Source of the DNA: Pedobacter sp. PACM 27299 | GTDB lineage: Bacteria > Bacteroidota > Bacteroidia > Sphingobacteriales > Sphingobacteriaceae | Direction: 5' to 3' | Assembly (NCBI RefSeq): GCF_001412655.1 | Contig: NZ_CP012996.1 | Location: 4,898,001 to 4,962,000 of the forward strand | DNA: 64,000 nt | In this document: one piece after another, positions 9,362 through 18,933 of the stretch | Position numbering within the stretch: the first letter of the stretch is position 1 | How the letters are laid out: each line of letters starts with the position of its first letter | Notes under the pieces: model-generated | The model's database searches: none | What the model was told of the DNA's origin: nothing | Seen by the model: the letters and a program-made list of their open reading frames with translations, nothing else | Translations under genes and position numbers: made by a program

Positions 9362-10003
9362 ATGAAAAAAATCATAGTAACAATCGCAGCATTATCCATA
9401 AGCACACTTACCCTTCAAGCTCAAACAGAAAAAGGAACCAAATTCATTGGAGGTAATTTTGGTTTCAATAGCAATAACAATAGTAGAAATTCAGAAAATG
9501 TATCCAAAAACTCGTCCTATTCATTTAACCCAAAGGCAGGCTATTTCATCAGTAATAATTTTGTACTAGGGGCCAACCTGGGAATTGTCTACACAAAAAC
9601 CAGATATTCGCCTTCGCAAACAGAGAACAACATTATTTCTTTTGGAGCTGGCTCCTTTTTACGTCATTACCTAACCATCACCGAGCGCTTCAGATTCTTT
9701 TCTGAAATTGAGCTTTCCTGGATAACCTCAAAAAATGAACCTACTAAAAATAATGAAAATGTGATTAAACAGTACGCTAGATATAACGTGTACAGCGCAA
9801 ATCTAAGACCAGGCCTGGCTTTTTTCCCTACAAAAAATTGGGCAATAGAGATGTCATTCCCTTTATTCGGTTACACAAGACAGACTCAAAAAAATATTTT
9901 TAAAGAAGTTGACAGGTCGTCTGATTACACTATAATTAGTGACAACTTTAATTTCGGACTAAGTACACTGAGTCCCTTAATCGGCGTAAACTACCATTTT
10001 TAA
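9362..10003 (+). CDS. Outer-membrane beta-barrel protein, paralogue 2
   Basis: This 213-residue protein has a signal peptide ending in TLQAQ near residue 20, then TEKGTKFIGGN, the same opening as its upstream and downstream paralogues. Strands alternate polar and aromatic residues, with FLRHYLTI in the middle and IGVNYHF at the C-terminus, the usual terminal signature for insertion by the BAM machinery. It follows paralogue 1 by 35 bases and ends just before a strong hairpin, so the pair forms one unit. Function unknown. Confidence 0.8.
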   Translation: MKKIIVTIAALSISTLTLQAQTEKGTKFIGGNFGFNSNNNSRNSENVSKNSSYSFNPKAGYFISNNFVLGANLGIVYTKTRYSPSQTENNIISFGAGSFLRHYLTITERFRFFSEIELSWITSKNEPTKNNENVIKQYARYNVYSANLRPGLAFFPTKNWAIEMSFPLFGYTRQTQKNIFKEVDRSSDYTIISDNFNFGLSTLSPLIGVNYHF

Positions 10004-10020
10004 AGAATTGTCCTTGTATT

Positions 10021-10066
10021 AAAAAAAAAATCCCGGTTAAACTCTGACTTAACCGGGATTTTTTTT
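10021..10066. terminator. Bidirectional terminator between the barrel genes and fsr
   Basis: A stem of AATCCCGGTTAA with TTAACCGGGATT is flanked by a long A-run on the left and a T-run on the right. It serves the rightward barrel operon and the leftward fsr gene. Confidence 0.92.
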
Positions 10067-10076
10067 AACATAATTT

Positions 10077-11288
10077 CTAGGCCTTCTTTTTACTGCCTTC
10101 AATATTTGGCAGGAACCCCGTCAATAGACCGATTAGCGGCAAGAAAGAACAGATGTGGAACACATAAGCAATACTGGTACTGTCGGCCAGATTACCTAAC
10201 AATGCAGATCCTATCCCGCCCATTCCAAAAGCGAAACCGAAGAATAATCCGGACACCAGGCCTACTTTACCAGGAATCAGCTCTTGCGCATACACAAGAA
10301 TTGCAGAAAAAGCTGAAGCCAGGATCACTCCAATCGGTACAATCAATACTCCCGTCCAAAACAAATTGGCATAAGGCAGCATCAAAGCAAATGGGGCGGT
10401 ACCAAGAATTGAAAACCAGATCACATATTTACGACCGAAACGATCACCAATAGGTCCACCGATCAATGTTCCTGCCGCTACAGAGAATAAGAACACAAAC
10501 AGGTATAACTGGGAAGTCTGCACAGAAACATGGAACTTTTCAATTACATAAAACGTGAAATAACTCGTCAGACTAGCCATGTAAAAATATTTAGAGAAAA
10601 TAAGGATCAATAAAATTGAGACTGCAAAAATCACTTTTCTTTTAGAGAATTGACTGGCTACGGTCACTACAGGAGTACCTTGTTTGGCTTTCTTGATTAC
10701 ATGTCCTTTATACCACTTCCCTACCCTACTTAAAATCAGAATCGCCAGTAATGCAATCAACGAAAACCAGATCACGCTAAATTGTCCTTGCGGTACAATG
10801 ATCCAGGCCGCCAGTAATGGTCCCAAAGAACTTCCTGCGTTTCCACCCAATTGAAAGATGGATTGCGCCAGGCCTCTTCTGCCACCAGAAGCTGCATGTG
10901 CCATCCTAGATGCCTCTGGATGAAAGATAGAGGAACCTGTACCAATTAATGCCACAGATATTAACATCATATAAAAACCATTGGAAAGGGATAATGTGAC
11001 CAAACCAATCAATGTAAAGCCCATTCCTATGGCTAAAGAATAAGGCTGCGGCTTTTTATCGGTATACATTCCAACAAAAGGCTGAAATATAGAGGCCGCC
11101 ATTTGAAACATTAAGGTAATCAGACCAATCTGCGAAAAACTAAGCTTATAACTCTCTTTAATTACCGGATAAATGGCAGGAATCAAAGATTGGATGGTGT
11201 CATTCAGCAAATGGGAGAAACTGATGGCGAAAAGAATAGGAAATACGGTATTTTCTACCATTTTCCCCGTAGAAGGAGCAGAATTCAT
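10077..11288 (-). CDS. fsr: MFS exporter of the fosmidomycin-resistance (Fsr) type
   Basis: This 403-residue protein has twelve membrane segments. The N-terminal stretch FAISFSHLLNDTIQSLIPAIYP followed by FQMAASIFQPFVGMYTDK strongly resembles E. coli Fsr, which exports fosmidomycin. GDRFGRKYV in the second half is a typical MFS loop. It is transcribed alone toward the barrel genes with a shared terminator. The true substrate in this organism is unknown; resistance to fosmidomycin is inferred from family only. Confidence 0.85.
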   Translation of the reverse strand: MNSAPSTGKMVENTVFPILFAISFSHLLNDTIQSLIPAIYPVIKESYKLSFSQIGLITLMFQMAASIFQPFVGMYTDKKPQPYSLAIGMGFTLIGLVTLSLSNGFYMMLISVALIGTGSSIFHPEASRMAHAASGGRRGLAQSIFQLGGNAGSSLGPLLAAWIIVPQGQFSVIWFSLIALLAILILSRVGKWYKGHVIKKAKQGTPVVTVASQFSKRKVIFAVSILLILIFSKYFYMASLTSYFTFYVIEKFHVSVQTSQLYLFVFLFSVAAGTLIGGPIGDRFGRKYVIWFSILGTAPFALMLPYANLFWTGVLIVPIGVILASAFSAILVYAQELIPGKVGLVSGLFFGFAFGMGGIGSALLGNLADSTSIAYVFHICSFLPLIGLLTGFLPNIEGSKKKA

Positions 11289-11409
11289 AATAAAACTATA
11301 ATTAAGCCCAAAGGTATAAAAAACAATCCCCTTTCATATATGTTGTTAGCAATGAGATCTCCGCATCTGCATGAACCCCTATTATTGAAGCTAAAAAACG
11401 CATATTATT

Positions 11410-13704
11410 ATGAAAATCGCTTATATTTCTTCTTATCCACCACGAGAATGTGGCATCGCTACGTTTAACCATAATTTACTTCGGGCAATTGGATCTGATA
11501 AGGTTGCTGTATCAGACGACAGTTTCGTAGTGGCCATGAATGATTCAGAGCACTTAGACGAGTATGAGTACCCTAAAGAAGTGAAATATGTCATCCGCCA
11601 GGAAAATCAAAAAGATTATATCAGGGCAGCAGATTATATCAATACGAGTCTGGCTGACGCCTGTATTCTGGAACATGAGTTTGGAATTTATGGTGGAGAA
11701 AGTGGGATTTATATCCTTCCTTTAATTGCCAGGTTACAAAAACCACTAATCACGATTTTCCATACTATTTTAAAGGATCCGAATTACCTGCAGCTAACGA
11801 TCATCAGAGAGATTGCAAAACACTCTTCCAGAGTAGTCGTGATGAGCCATCGTGCAGTAGGCTTCCTGACCGGAATTTATGGGATTCCTTTTTCAAAAAT
11901 ACAGCTTATTGAGCATGGTGTTCCAGATCTGGAAGCAAAAATTGAAAATCCAGTAAAACAATCCCTGGCTTTTAAAAATAACAAAGTACTGTTTACCTTC
12001 GGGCTGATCAGTAGAAATAAAGGATTGGAAACAGTGATTGAGGCTTTGCCTAAAATCGTAGCACAAAATCCAGATGTGATGTATGTGATCCTCGGGACTA
12101 CCCACCCAGGAGTCATTAAGAACTCCGGGGAAGAATATCGCGACAGCTTAAAAAAGCTGGCAAAAAAATTGAATGTATCAGACAACCTGACTTTTATCAA
12201 CAAATTTGTTTCGGAGGAAGAGTTGTTTGATTACCTGACTGCAGCAGATATGTACATCACACCTTATTTAAATGAGGCGCAAATTACCAGCGGTACTTTA
12301 TCTTATGCAGTTGGCGCCGGTGCAGCAGTAATTTCTACCCCCTATTGGCATGCGCAAGAATTACTTGCTGACAATAGAGGTCGATTATTCGATTTCAGAG
12401 ATAGCGACGGACTGGCTAACATCGTAAATGAATTGTTTAAAGAGAAAGATAAACTAGAACAATTACGTTCTAATGCTTATGAATATGGTTTGCATTTACG
12501 CTGGCCAAGTACCGGACAAGTATTTATTGATGTATTAGACGAAGCCGTTTCTAAATATCTTTCCGAAAAAGAAAAAGGTGGTAAACAAATTATAGATCCT
12601 GACATGATGCCTGCATTTAGTCTGGCGCATGTGCAGCGCTTAACAGATGACACCGGAATTGTGCAGCATGCAAAATATGGCATCCCAAATCTTAAAGAAG
12701 GTTATTGTTTGGACGACAATTCCAGAGCATTGATTCTGGCCATCCTGGCTTATCAGCAAAATAAAAGTAAAGCTGCATTGGAATTGCTGCCCATCTATTT
12801 GAGCTTCATCCAATACATGCAATGCGACGACGGGAATTTCAGAAACTTCCTCAGCTTTAAGCGCGAATACCTGGATGAAGTGGGCTCTGAAGACTCTTTT
12901 GGACGTACGGTATGGGCATTAGGCTACCTGATCAGTAATGCACCCAACAATTCATACCGGGAATTTGGTAAAGATTTATTCTTAAAATCTGCCCCTCATT
13001 TCAGCAAGCTGACCCATTTAAGAGGAATCGCCAACACAATAATTGGCCTAGAAAAATACCTGGAAGCGCATCCTTATGACGGCCATATCAAAGAGCAGAT
13101 GAACATGCTGATTGTGCCTTTAAAAGCAGCTTACCAGACCCATCGCAATGATAAATGGCATTGGTTTGAAGAAAAAATGACGTACGACAATGGCATTCTT
13201 CCACTCGCTTTACTTTGCCATTATCAGGTGACCAAAGACGAAGAATCTTTAAGCATGGCATTGGAAAGCATGGCATTCCTATCTAAACACACCATTTCTG
13301 ATGGTTATTTGAATCCAGTAGGCAATGATGGCTGGCTATTTAAAGAAGGCGGTCAAATGGCACTTTACGATCAGCAAGCCATTGAAACTATGGCTATGGT
13401 ATTGATGTATTTCAAAGCTTATGAAATCACCTTAGACCTTGGGTATATCAAGCAAATGTACTTGTGTTACCAATGGTTTTTAGGCGAAAACAGCTTAAAA
13501 CTTCCATTGTATGACCATGAGACTAAAGGTTGCGGCGATGGTTTACAGCCGCATGGTGTCAATAGAAATCAAGGTGCAGAAAGTACATTGGCCTATTGGA
13601 TTTCACACTTAATTGTACTTCAGGCATTGGAATCAGAGTATGAATATATTCAAAGCGGCGAATTATTTGGCATTCAAAAAGAAGAGAACAAGCGTTTAAT
13701 ATAA
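11410..13704 (+). CDS. GT4 glycosyltransferase fused to an alpha/alpha-barrel glycosidase-like domain
   Basis: This 764-residue cytosolic protein has two parts. Residues 1 to about 385 form a GT-B glycosyltransferase of family GT4: it opens MKIAYISSYPPRECGIATFN, has the nucleotide-sugar segment FGLISRNKGLE, and an E-x7-E-like motif beginning near E289 (EAQITSGTLS). Residues about 395 to 745 are mostly helical with repeated aromatic and acidic segments (YCLDDNSRALIL, WHWFEEKMTYDNGILP, GAEST), like the six-hairpin glycosidase fold. The next GT4 gene starts 2 bases after the stop, and a GH130 gene is convergent. A combined synthetic and hydrolytic or phosphorolytic role on an internal mannoside is my inference. 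Confidence 0.85.
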   Translation: MKIAYISSYPPRECGIATFNHNLLRAIGSDKVAVSDDSFVVAMNDSEHLDEYEYPKEVKYVIRQENQKDYIRAADYINTSLADACILEHEFGIYGGESGIYILPLIARLQKPLITIFHTILKDPNYLQLTIIREIAKHSSRVVVMSHRAVGFLTGIYGIPFSKIQLIEHGVPDLEAKIENPVKQSLAFKNNKVLFTFGLISRNKGLETVIEALPKIVAQNPDVMYVILGTTHPGVIKNSGEEYRDSLKKLAKKLNVSDNLTFINKFVSEEELFDYLTAADMYITPYLNEAQITSGTLSYAVGAGAAVISTPYWHAQELLADNRGRLFDFRDSDGLANIVNELFKEKDKLEQLRSNAYEYGLHLRWPSTGQVFIDVLDEAVSKYLSEKEKGGKQIIDPDMMPAFSLAHVQRLTDDTGIVQHAKYGIPNLKEGYCLDDNSRALILAILAYQQNKSKAALELLPIYLSFIQYMQCDDGNFRNFLSFKREYLDEVGSEDSFGRTVWALGYLISNAPNNSYREFGKDLFLKSAPHFSKLTHLRGIANTIIGLEKYLEAHPYDGHIKEQMNMLIVPLKAAYQTHRNDKWHWFEEKMTYDNGILPLALLCHYQVTKDEESLSMALESMAFLSKHTISDGYLNPVGNDGWLFKEGGQMALYDQQAIETMAMVLMYFKAYEITLDLGYIKQMYLCYQWFLGENSLKLPLYDHETKGCGDGLQPHGVNRNQGAESTLAYWISHLIVLQALESEYEYIQSGELFGIQKEENKRLI

Positions 13705-13706
13705 GT

Positions 13707-14714
13707 ATGAAAATCGCAGTATTAGCGCCCGTAGCCTGGAGAACTCCTCCAAGGCACTACGGGCCCTGGGAGCAGATGGCTTCAAATTTAACAGAAGGGC
13801 TGGTTAAATTCGGTTTGGAAGTCACCTTATTTGCAACCGGCGATTCGCTGACTTCAGGAAAACTGGATGCCGTAATCGGAGCAGGATATGAAGAAAATAG
13901 AGATCAGGATGCAAAAGTTGTAGAATGTCTGCATATCAGCAACCTGATGGAAAAGGCTGGATCATTTGATTTGATCCACAACCATTATGACTTTCTACCA
14001 TTAACGTATACTGGTTTGATAGAGACGCCTATGATCACTACCATCCATGGCTTTTCTTCAGAAAAGATCATTCCTGTGTATCAAAAATACAATTCAAGGG
14101 GGCATTATGTGTCGATTAGTGATGCGGACCGGCATCCTGCTCTTGAATACCTTAAAACAGTTTACAATGGCATAGACCCTGCAGGTTTTGAGTTTAATGC
14201 AGTTCCTGAGGATTATCTTTTATTTTTTGGGAGGATTCATCCGGATAAAGGAACTGCTGAAGCGATACAGATTGCCATTCAGAGTAGCAAAAAGTTAATT
14301 ATTGCAGGCATTATCCAGGATCAGGGTTATTTCAATTCCCACGTTGCCCCCTTTCTAAACGGAGCTATTGAATTTGTAGGTGCTGCTGGCCCTGAACAAA
14401 GAAATCAATTATTGAAACAGGCTTCTGCCTTGTTACATCCAATAAACTTTGAAGAACCCTTTGGCTTGAGTGTTGCGGAAGCAATGATTTGCGGAACACC
14501 AGTGATCGCTTTTAACAGAGGATCTATGTCTGAGCTCATCAAAGATCAGGAAACTGGTTTTTTAGTAACTGATGTGGAAGGAGCTGTAGATGCAGTTCAT
14601 AAATTGGCTAGTATCCATAGGAAAAACTGCAGGGATTGGGCATTGAGTCAATTTTCGCAAGAAAAAATGGTAAAGGACTATATCAGCCTTTACCATCATA
14701 TTTTAGCTACTTAG
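13707..14714 (+). CDS. GT4-family glycosyltransferase
   Basis: This 335-residue GT-B enzyme has the N-terminal MKIAVLAPVAWRTPPRHYGPWE typical of a GT4 subgroup (glycine- and proline-rich acceptor loop). The C-terminal donor-binding half has LFFGRIHPDKGT and the E-x7-E motif EEPFGLSVAEAM from about residue 249. It starts 2 bases after the fused glycosyltransferase gene and must be co-transcribed with it. Its last 8 bases overlap the end of the convergent GH130 gene. Donor and acceptor sugars are not determinable; mannose is plausible from the GH130 partner. Confidence 0.88.
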   Translation: MKIAVLAPVAWRTPPRHYGPWEQMASNLTEGLVKFGLEVTLFATGDSLTSGKLDAVIGAGYEENRDQDAKVVECLHISNLMEKAGSFDLIHNHYDFLPLTYTGLIETPMITTIHGFSSEKIIPVYQKYNSRGHYVSISDADRHPALEYLKTVYNGIDPAGFEFNAVPEDYLLFFGRIHPDKGTAEAIQIAIQSSKKLIIAGIIQDQGYFNSHVAPFLNGAIEFVGAAGPEQRNQLLKQASALLHPINFEEPFGLSVAEAMICGTPVIAFNRGSMSELIKDQETGFLVTDVEGAVDAVHKLASIHRKNCRDWALSQFSQEKMVKDYISLYHHILAT

Positions 14715-16302
14715 TTTTTTTTGGAATTTCCTTGTTTTGTTCTATAGCAGTTGGTGTAGCTATGAGTAATTCAGCCTCAGTTTTTTCCATCAACAGTTCG
14801 GTTTCCTCTTCTTCGCTTTTTTCCCCAGCTTTGATTAGACATTCAGAACTTCTCAAACGTGCTAAAACCAAGTCTATTTTAACGGAAGCGAATGAAGAAC
14901 AATAATCGGACAAGCCATAAGGAATGATCAATTCACCATTGTGAATGATCGATCCACAAGAATAAAGCACATTGGGCACATAGCCCTCCCGCTCATCTGT
15001 ATTTGGGATGACAAGGGGCTCGTTTAGTCGGCCGATTTCTATTGAAGGGTCTTCCAGATCAAACAAACTTGCACCTAAGCAATATCTGCGCATTGGCCCT
15101 ACCCCATGCGTGATCACCAGCCAGCCATCCTCGGTCTCAATAGGGGAACCGCAATTTCCAATCTGTATGAATTCCCAAGGGAACTTTGGCGACTGCAGTT
15201 TCACTGGATTGTCCCAAACCGTTAACTTATCGGAATACATCAGGTAATTGTTCCAACCATCGATTCTGGACATCATTACATATTTCCCATTGATCTTTCT
15301 TGGAAACAATGCCAGATTTTTGTTCTGAGCTCCAATACCATGTAATGGGCTAACTTTAAAATCGTAGAAATCTGTGGTCTGAAGCAGCTTAGGCATGATC
15401 ATCGCACCATCAAAAGCAGTATAAGTGGCATAATAGATGACCGATCCATCAGCTTTCACAAAGCGTACAAATCGTGCATCTTCAATTCCTTTCCTTTCAA
15501 ATTCGGAGATTGGGAAGATCACACGGTCTGAAATATCGGTATCCCTGGAGAAACTAATTTCGTGATAGGTATCAGAAAGCCATAGAATCTTATCATATTC
15601 CAATTTTCTCAGGTCATCTTCCTGAAGGCTTTTAGTGTCCAGTATGATTCTCCTTAAGGTCGCATAATCGAATTTATCTTCTAGCTTATGACCTAGCTCA
15701 TCCAAAATCTCAATATCAATCTTGGAATCCGCAGCTTTCTTAAGGAATAGTTTCTTGTTATAAACGGCATTTTTAATCACCTCTGCTTCGTCAATATAGC
15801 TTCCAGCAGGGATAACCGTAATATTATTGTCTTTATCGATCAGAGCCCTTCTAAAAACGACTGAGGAGATGTGTCCCTCTCCCACTGCTCTAAAACTGAT
15901 GATGACTCTTTTTTCGCCTTCCACTAGTTCCGATTGATCTGGATCTTCTACAATAGAAGGATTGAAGAAGGCTGCTGACTCGATAGAATATTCATGTGTA
16001 AAATAAGAACCGATCAATAAACGTTGGTATTTATCCAGCGATTCAGGATCATGGCCCGCTTCTTTAATGGCATTGACTACCTTTTTGCAATGCCTGGTCA
16101 GGATTTTTGTAATGTTCCTATGCCTTTTCGAGTATTCTTGCAGCAATGGAGAGATGATGCCAAATACTTCCTGCTCAGAAAGTGCCAATACATGTTTGAT
16201 CACTTCTACTGCCCGCTCTTCACCATTAAAGAAAAAACGTGCAATCACGCGTTTAGGATCGGGATATACTTTAACCGGTTTTCGTTCTACAGATAATCTC
16301 AT
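14707..16302 (-). CDS. Glycoside hydrolase family 130 (mannoside phosphorylase-type) protein
   Basis: This 531-residue protein has no signal peptide and should be cytosolic. An N-terminal helical extension of about 130 residues precedes a five-bladed propeller. GH130 marks are the GIEDARFVRF motif near 272-281 (catalytic Asp region), GNCGSPIETEDGWLVITHG near 380-398, and GPMRRYCLGASLFDLEDPS after it. GH130 enzymes mostly phosphorolyse beta-mannosides, some hydrolyse. It faces the two GT4 genes and overlaps the second by 8 bases. The C-terminal 40 residues are Glu/Lys-rich and extend past the fold. A long leader with inverted repeats lies upstream. Confidence 0.85.
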   Translation of the reverse strand: MRLSVERKPVKVYPDPKRVIARFFFNGEERAVEVIKHVLALSEQEVFGIISPLLQEYSKRHRNITKILTRHCKKVVNAIKEAGHDPESLDKYQRLLIGSYFTHEYSIESAAFFNPSIVEDPDQSELVEGEKRVIISFRAVGEGHISSVVFRRALIDKDNNITVIPAGSYIDEAEVIKNAVYNKKLFLKKAADSKIDIEILDELGHKLEDKFDYATLRRIILDTKSLQEDDLRKLEYDKILWLSDTYHEISFSRDTDISDRVIFPISEFERKGIEDARFVRFVKADGSVIYYATYTAFDGAMIMPKLLQTTDFYDFKVSPLHGIGAQNKNLALFPRKINGKYVMMSRIDGWNNYLMYSDKLTVWDNPVKLQSPKFPWEFIQIGNCGSPIETEDGWLVITHGVGPMRRYCLGASLFDLEDPSIEIGRLNEPLVIPNTDEREGYVPNVLYSCGSIIHNGELIIPYGLSDYCSSFASVKIDLVLARLRSSECLIKAGEKSEEEETELLMEKTEAELLIATPTAIEQNKEIPKKTK

Positions 16303-16734
16303 GTGTTATTAACGTTTTATAGGGGTAAAAAGGTTTATGAAATTATACATTTTTTAAAATAAATACTGCGGTGTGCAGAATTATTCTTGAATTCCTCGAG
16401 AAATAGTGGGTACCAAAGTCTGACGTGAACCGGCTTTTTGTCAGACTTTGTACAAAAAGGCATACAAATAAACCTGACAATCCTACAAAAATAGTCAGGA
16501 CGAAGGGTCTATTATCAGACCCTAAAATGACAATACTCAGGGCTTTGTCACCGGAAAATAATAATGAATTAATCGCATAAAACCTATTTGATTATCAATT
16601 AAGTACTTACAAAAAACAGGGCTCTCTGGCACGGCAAGAAAGATGTGCTTTGGCATAAGTGTTGACTATAGTACGTAAATGGTCAGAAATAACAAAAGTA
16701 TTAACGACCAGATTAATCATTAAAAAACAAGAAA
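16303..16734. other. Divergent regulatory region between GH130 and barrel paralogue 3
   Basis: This 432-base spacer contains no gene. It holds three inverted repeats between 16414 and 16523 that share GTCTGAC/GTCAGAC-like cores. A minus-strand TATTTTTG at 16493-16486 fits the Bacteroidota -7 consensus and would give the GH130 mRNA a leader of about 180 bases. Upstream of the barrel gene (+) no perfect TAnnTTTG is visible; TTTGGCATAAGTGTTGACTA near 16655 is only a weak candidate. Confidence 0.6.
16414..16450. promoter_or_regulatory. 11-bp inverted repeat (CAAAGTCTGAC / GTCAGACTTTG)
   Basis: Perfect 11-base arms at 16414-16424 and 16440-16450 enclose 15 bases. With one bulged base the match extends to GTAC on both flanks. 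There is no T-run on either side, so an operator or a leader hairpin of the GH130 transcript is more likely than a terminator. The related shorter repeats are CCTGAC/GTCAGG (16473-16478, 16494-16499) and AGGGTCT/AGACCCT (16504-16510, 16517-16523). Confidence 0.7.
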
Positions 16735-17376
16735 ATGAAAAAATTAGTATTATCATTAGTTGCAGTTTCTGCATTTGCTTTCAGCACTCAAGCACAAACT
16801 GAAAAAGGAAAAATTATTGTAGGTGGTAATGTTGCATTCGATACTCAAAAAAGTGATGCTGCTGGTGCAAAATCAAACAGCAATTTTCAAATCGTACCAA
16901 GTGTAGGTTACTTTGTTTCTGATAACATCGCAATCGGTACTGGTATCGGATATGGTTATAGCAAAACAAATGGCACTGCAGGTGCTGACAACACTACGGC
17001 ACAATTTGGTAATAAAAACACTTCATTTGTCGTAAATCCTTTCGGACGTTACTATGCAAACTTATCTGAGTCTTTTAAATTCTTCGGACAATTATCAGTT
17101 CCAATGGCATTCGGTAAAGACAAAGCAGTAGATGCAGCAGGTAACACAGGCGCAAAAACTGGCACTACTACTGAAATCGGTGTAGCTTTATCTCCAGGTT
17201 TTGCTTTCTATCCTACTAAGAAAATCGGTATTGAATTCGCATTAAATGGATTAAACTACAATACACTTCGTAAAGAAGGTGTGAATGATGAAAAATTAAA
17301 AGGTCAAGGTTATGATGAGTTTAGCTTCGGTGCAAACTTCTTCTCTCCAAAAATCGGTGTACAGTTCCATTTCTAA
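16735..17376 (+). CDS. Outer-membrane beta-barrel protein, paralogue 3
   Basis: This 213-residue protein has a signal peptide ending in STQAQ (residue 20), then TEKGKIIVGGN, as in the two paralogues near 9 kb. It has glycine-rich strands, the central PFGRYYANL and the terminal IGVQFHF. The codons are almost uniformly the AT-rich, common ones (repeated GGT, GCA, AAA), unlike its two paralogues, which suggests a highly expressed protein. It stands alone between a long repeat-rich upstream region and a strong terminator. Likely an abundant small porin or structural barrel; function unknown. Confidence 0.8.
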   Translation: MKKLVLSLVAVSAFAFSTQAQTEKGKIIVGGNVAFDTQKSDAAGAKSNSNFQIVPSVGYFVSDNIAIGTGIGYGYSKTNGTAGADNTTAQFGNKNTSFVVNPFGRYYANLSESFKFFGQLSVPMAFGKDKAVDAAGNTGAKTGTTTEIGVALSPGFAFYPTKKIGIEFALNGLNYNTLRKEGVNDEKLKGQGYDEFSFGANFFSPKIGVQFHF

Positions 17377-17395
17377 GCACTCTACTTAATTTAGT

Positions 17396-17435
17396 TTTTT
17401 ATAAAGGCCCGGGGAAATTCTCCGGGCCTTTATAG
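17396..17435 (+). terminator. Terminator of barrel paralogue 3
   Basis: ATAAAGGCCCGG at 17401-17412 pairs with CCGGGCCTTTAT ending at 17433, closed by a short GGAAATTCT loop. This is a strong GC stem; the T-stretch on the far side is weak. Confidence 0.85.
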
Positions 17436-17547
17436 TTTACACAGATTTACAGTTCACAAAGCTTTCTACTTTTACGGCTGTTTATTTTATTGATTTTCGT
17501 TAATTTAGCTCTTGATTTAGCGCCTAACTAACCTAACATTATTATAC

Positions 17548-18651
17548 ATGAAAAAAATATTTCTAATTGCCTGCAGTATTGGCTTCAGCTTTTCCCTGTA
17601 TGCGCAGGAAGCCCCTTTAAAAAAGATTAAAGACAATGCGGCAACATCCGTGAAAAACCAGGGTCAGTCTGGTACTTGCTGGAACTACTCTACCACTTCC
17701 CTTATAGAATCTGAAGAAATGCGGAAGGGATTGGGCGAATTTAACCTTTCAGAGATGTTTCCCGCTAGAAATATCTATATCGAGAAAGCAAAAAATTACG
17801 TACTTCGTCAGGGGAAAGCGCAATTTGGAGAAGGTGGCTTAGGTCATGACCTGATCCGGGCAATTTCCCTGTATGGTGCCATGCCACAAGAAGCTTTTCA
17901 AGGTGTCAGCGGAGAAATCCCAGACCATAGCGGACTGGAATTAGCGCTTAAAAGCTATCTGGATACGGTATTAACAAAGCGCCCAATTGCAAACAACTGG
18001 CTTATAGGTTACGAGGAAATTTTAGATAAAAAATTGGGTACTCCACCTGCAAATTTTGATTATAAAGGAAAAAATTACACGCCAAAAACCTTTGCGAAAG
18101 AGGTGTTAAAGTTTGATGCCAGCGACTATGTAAATATTTCTTCTTTCACACACCATCCGTATTATTCTTCTTTTGTACTAGAAGCTCCGGATAATTTTGC
18201 CAATGGTTCTTTTTACAACTTACCACTGGAGGAGATGGTAAACCTGACAAAAACTGCCGTTAAAAACGGATATACCGTGATGTGGGATGCCGATGTGAGC
18301 AGCAAAAACTTCCAGCAGAAAAAGGGTTACGCGATGTTGTTTGCTGATGATGCAGATGTAAAAGCGGAAAAGTTAAACCCTAATGCAAAAGAAAAAGCAT
18401 ATTCCCCGGAATTACGTCAGAAATTGTACGAGGATTTGACCACACAGGATGATCATTTGATGCATTTGGTTGGCTTAGATCAAGCTACTGATGGCAAGTA
18501 CTTTTTTAAAGTGAAAAACTCCTGGGGTGATGTAGGCCCATTCAAAGGATATATTGAGGTGTCTGAACCTTATTTTGCGATTAACACGGTGAGTTTGGTA
18601 GTGCCAAAAGCAGCACTTTCTTCAGAATTGAAAAAGAAATTAGGGATCTAA
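17548..18651 (+). CDS. Exported C1B-type (bleomycin hydrolase-like) cysteine peptidase
   Basis: This 367-residue protein has a signal peptide cleaved after LYAQ (residue 20). The papain-fold active site is complete: the oxyanion Gln in NQGQSGTCWNYS with catalytic C44, then H306 in MHLVGL and N324 in KNSWG. The order and the long insert between Cys and His fit the bleomycin hydrolase/PepC branch, but an export signal is unusual for the cytosolic members of that branch; secreted forms are common in Bacteroidota. It is a single-gene unit ending in a long-stem terminator. Confidence 0.88.
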   Translation: MKKIFLIACSIGFSFSLYAQEAPLKKIKDNAATSVKNQGQSGTCWNYSTTSLIESEEMRKGLGEFNLSEMFPARNIYIEKAKNYVLRQGKAQFGEGGLGHDLIRAISLYGAMPQEAFQGVSGEIPDHSGLELALKSYLDTVLTKRPIANNWLIGYEEILDKKLGTPPANFDYKGKNYTPKTFAKEVLKFDASDYVNISSFTHHPYYSSFVLEAPDNFANGSFYNLPLEEMVNLTKTAVKNGYTVMWDADVSSKNFQQKKGYAMLFADDADVKAEKLNPNAKEKAYSPELRQKLYEDLTTQDDHLMHLVGLDQATDGKYFFKVKNSWGDVGPFKGYIEVSEPYFAINTVSLVVPKAALSSELKKKLGI

Positions 18652-18664
18652 TTCCGAAAAATAT

Positions 18665-18738
18665 AAGCCTGTGCGCTTTAACTGCAGAAAATCTTGAATG
18701 ATGAGATTAACATAGTTAAAGTACACAGGCTTTTTTTA
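18665..18738 (+). terminator. Long-stem terminator after the C1 peptidase gene
   Basis: AAGCCTGTG (18665-18673) and CTTTAACT (18676-18683) pair with AGTTAAAG (18714-18721) and CACAGGCTT (18724-18732). An inner AATCT/AGATT stem (18690-18694, 18704-18708) may close it, and a run of T follows. The stem is much longer than usual for a terminator in this window. Confidence 0.75.
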
Positions 18739-18933
18739 TGGTTCTCAAAACACAATGATGCATATTTACATCAATACACAATTAAATCAATACACCTTGA
18801 TATCTATATATCAAAAAACAATCCTCAATTAGACCTTAAAACTACCCAGAACATTCTTCACAATGTAGAAGCAGCTTATGAAATAAACTACCTAAATCAC
18901 AGCTTATTTTTAGCAGCAGCTAATTTTGAACAT

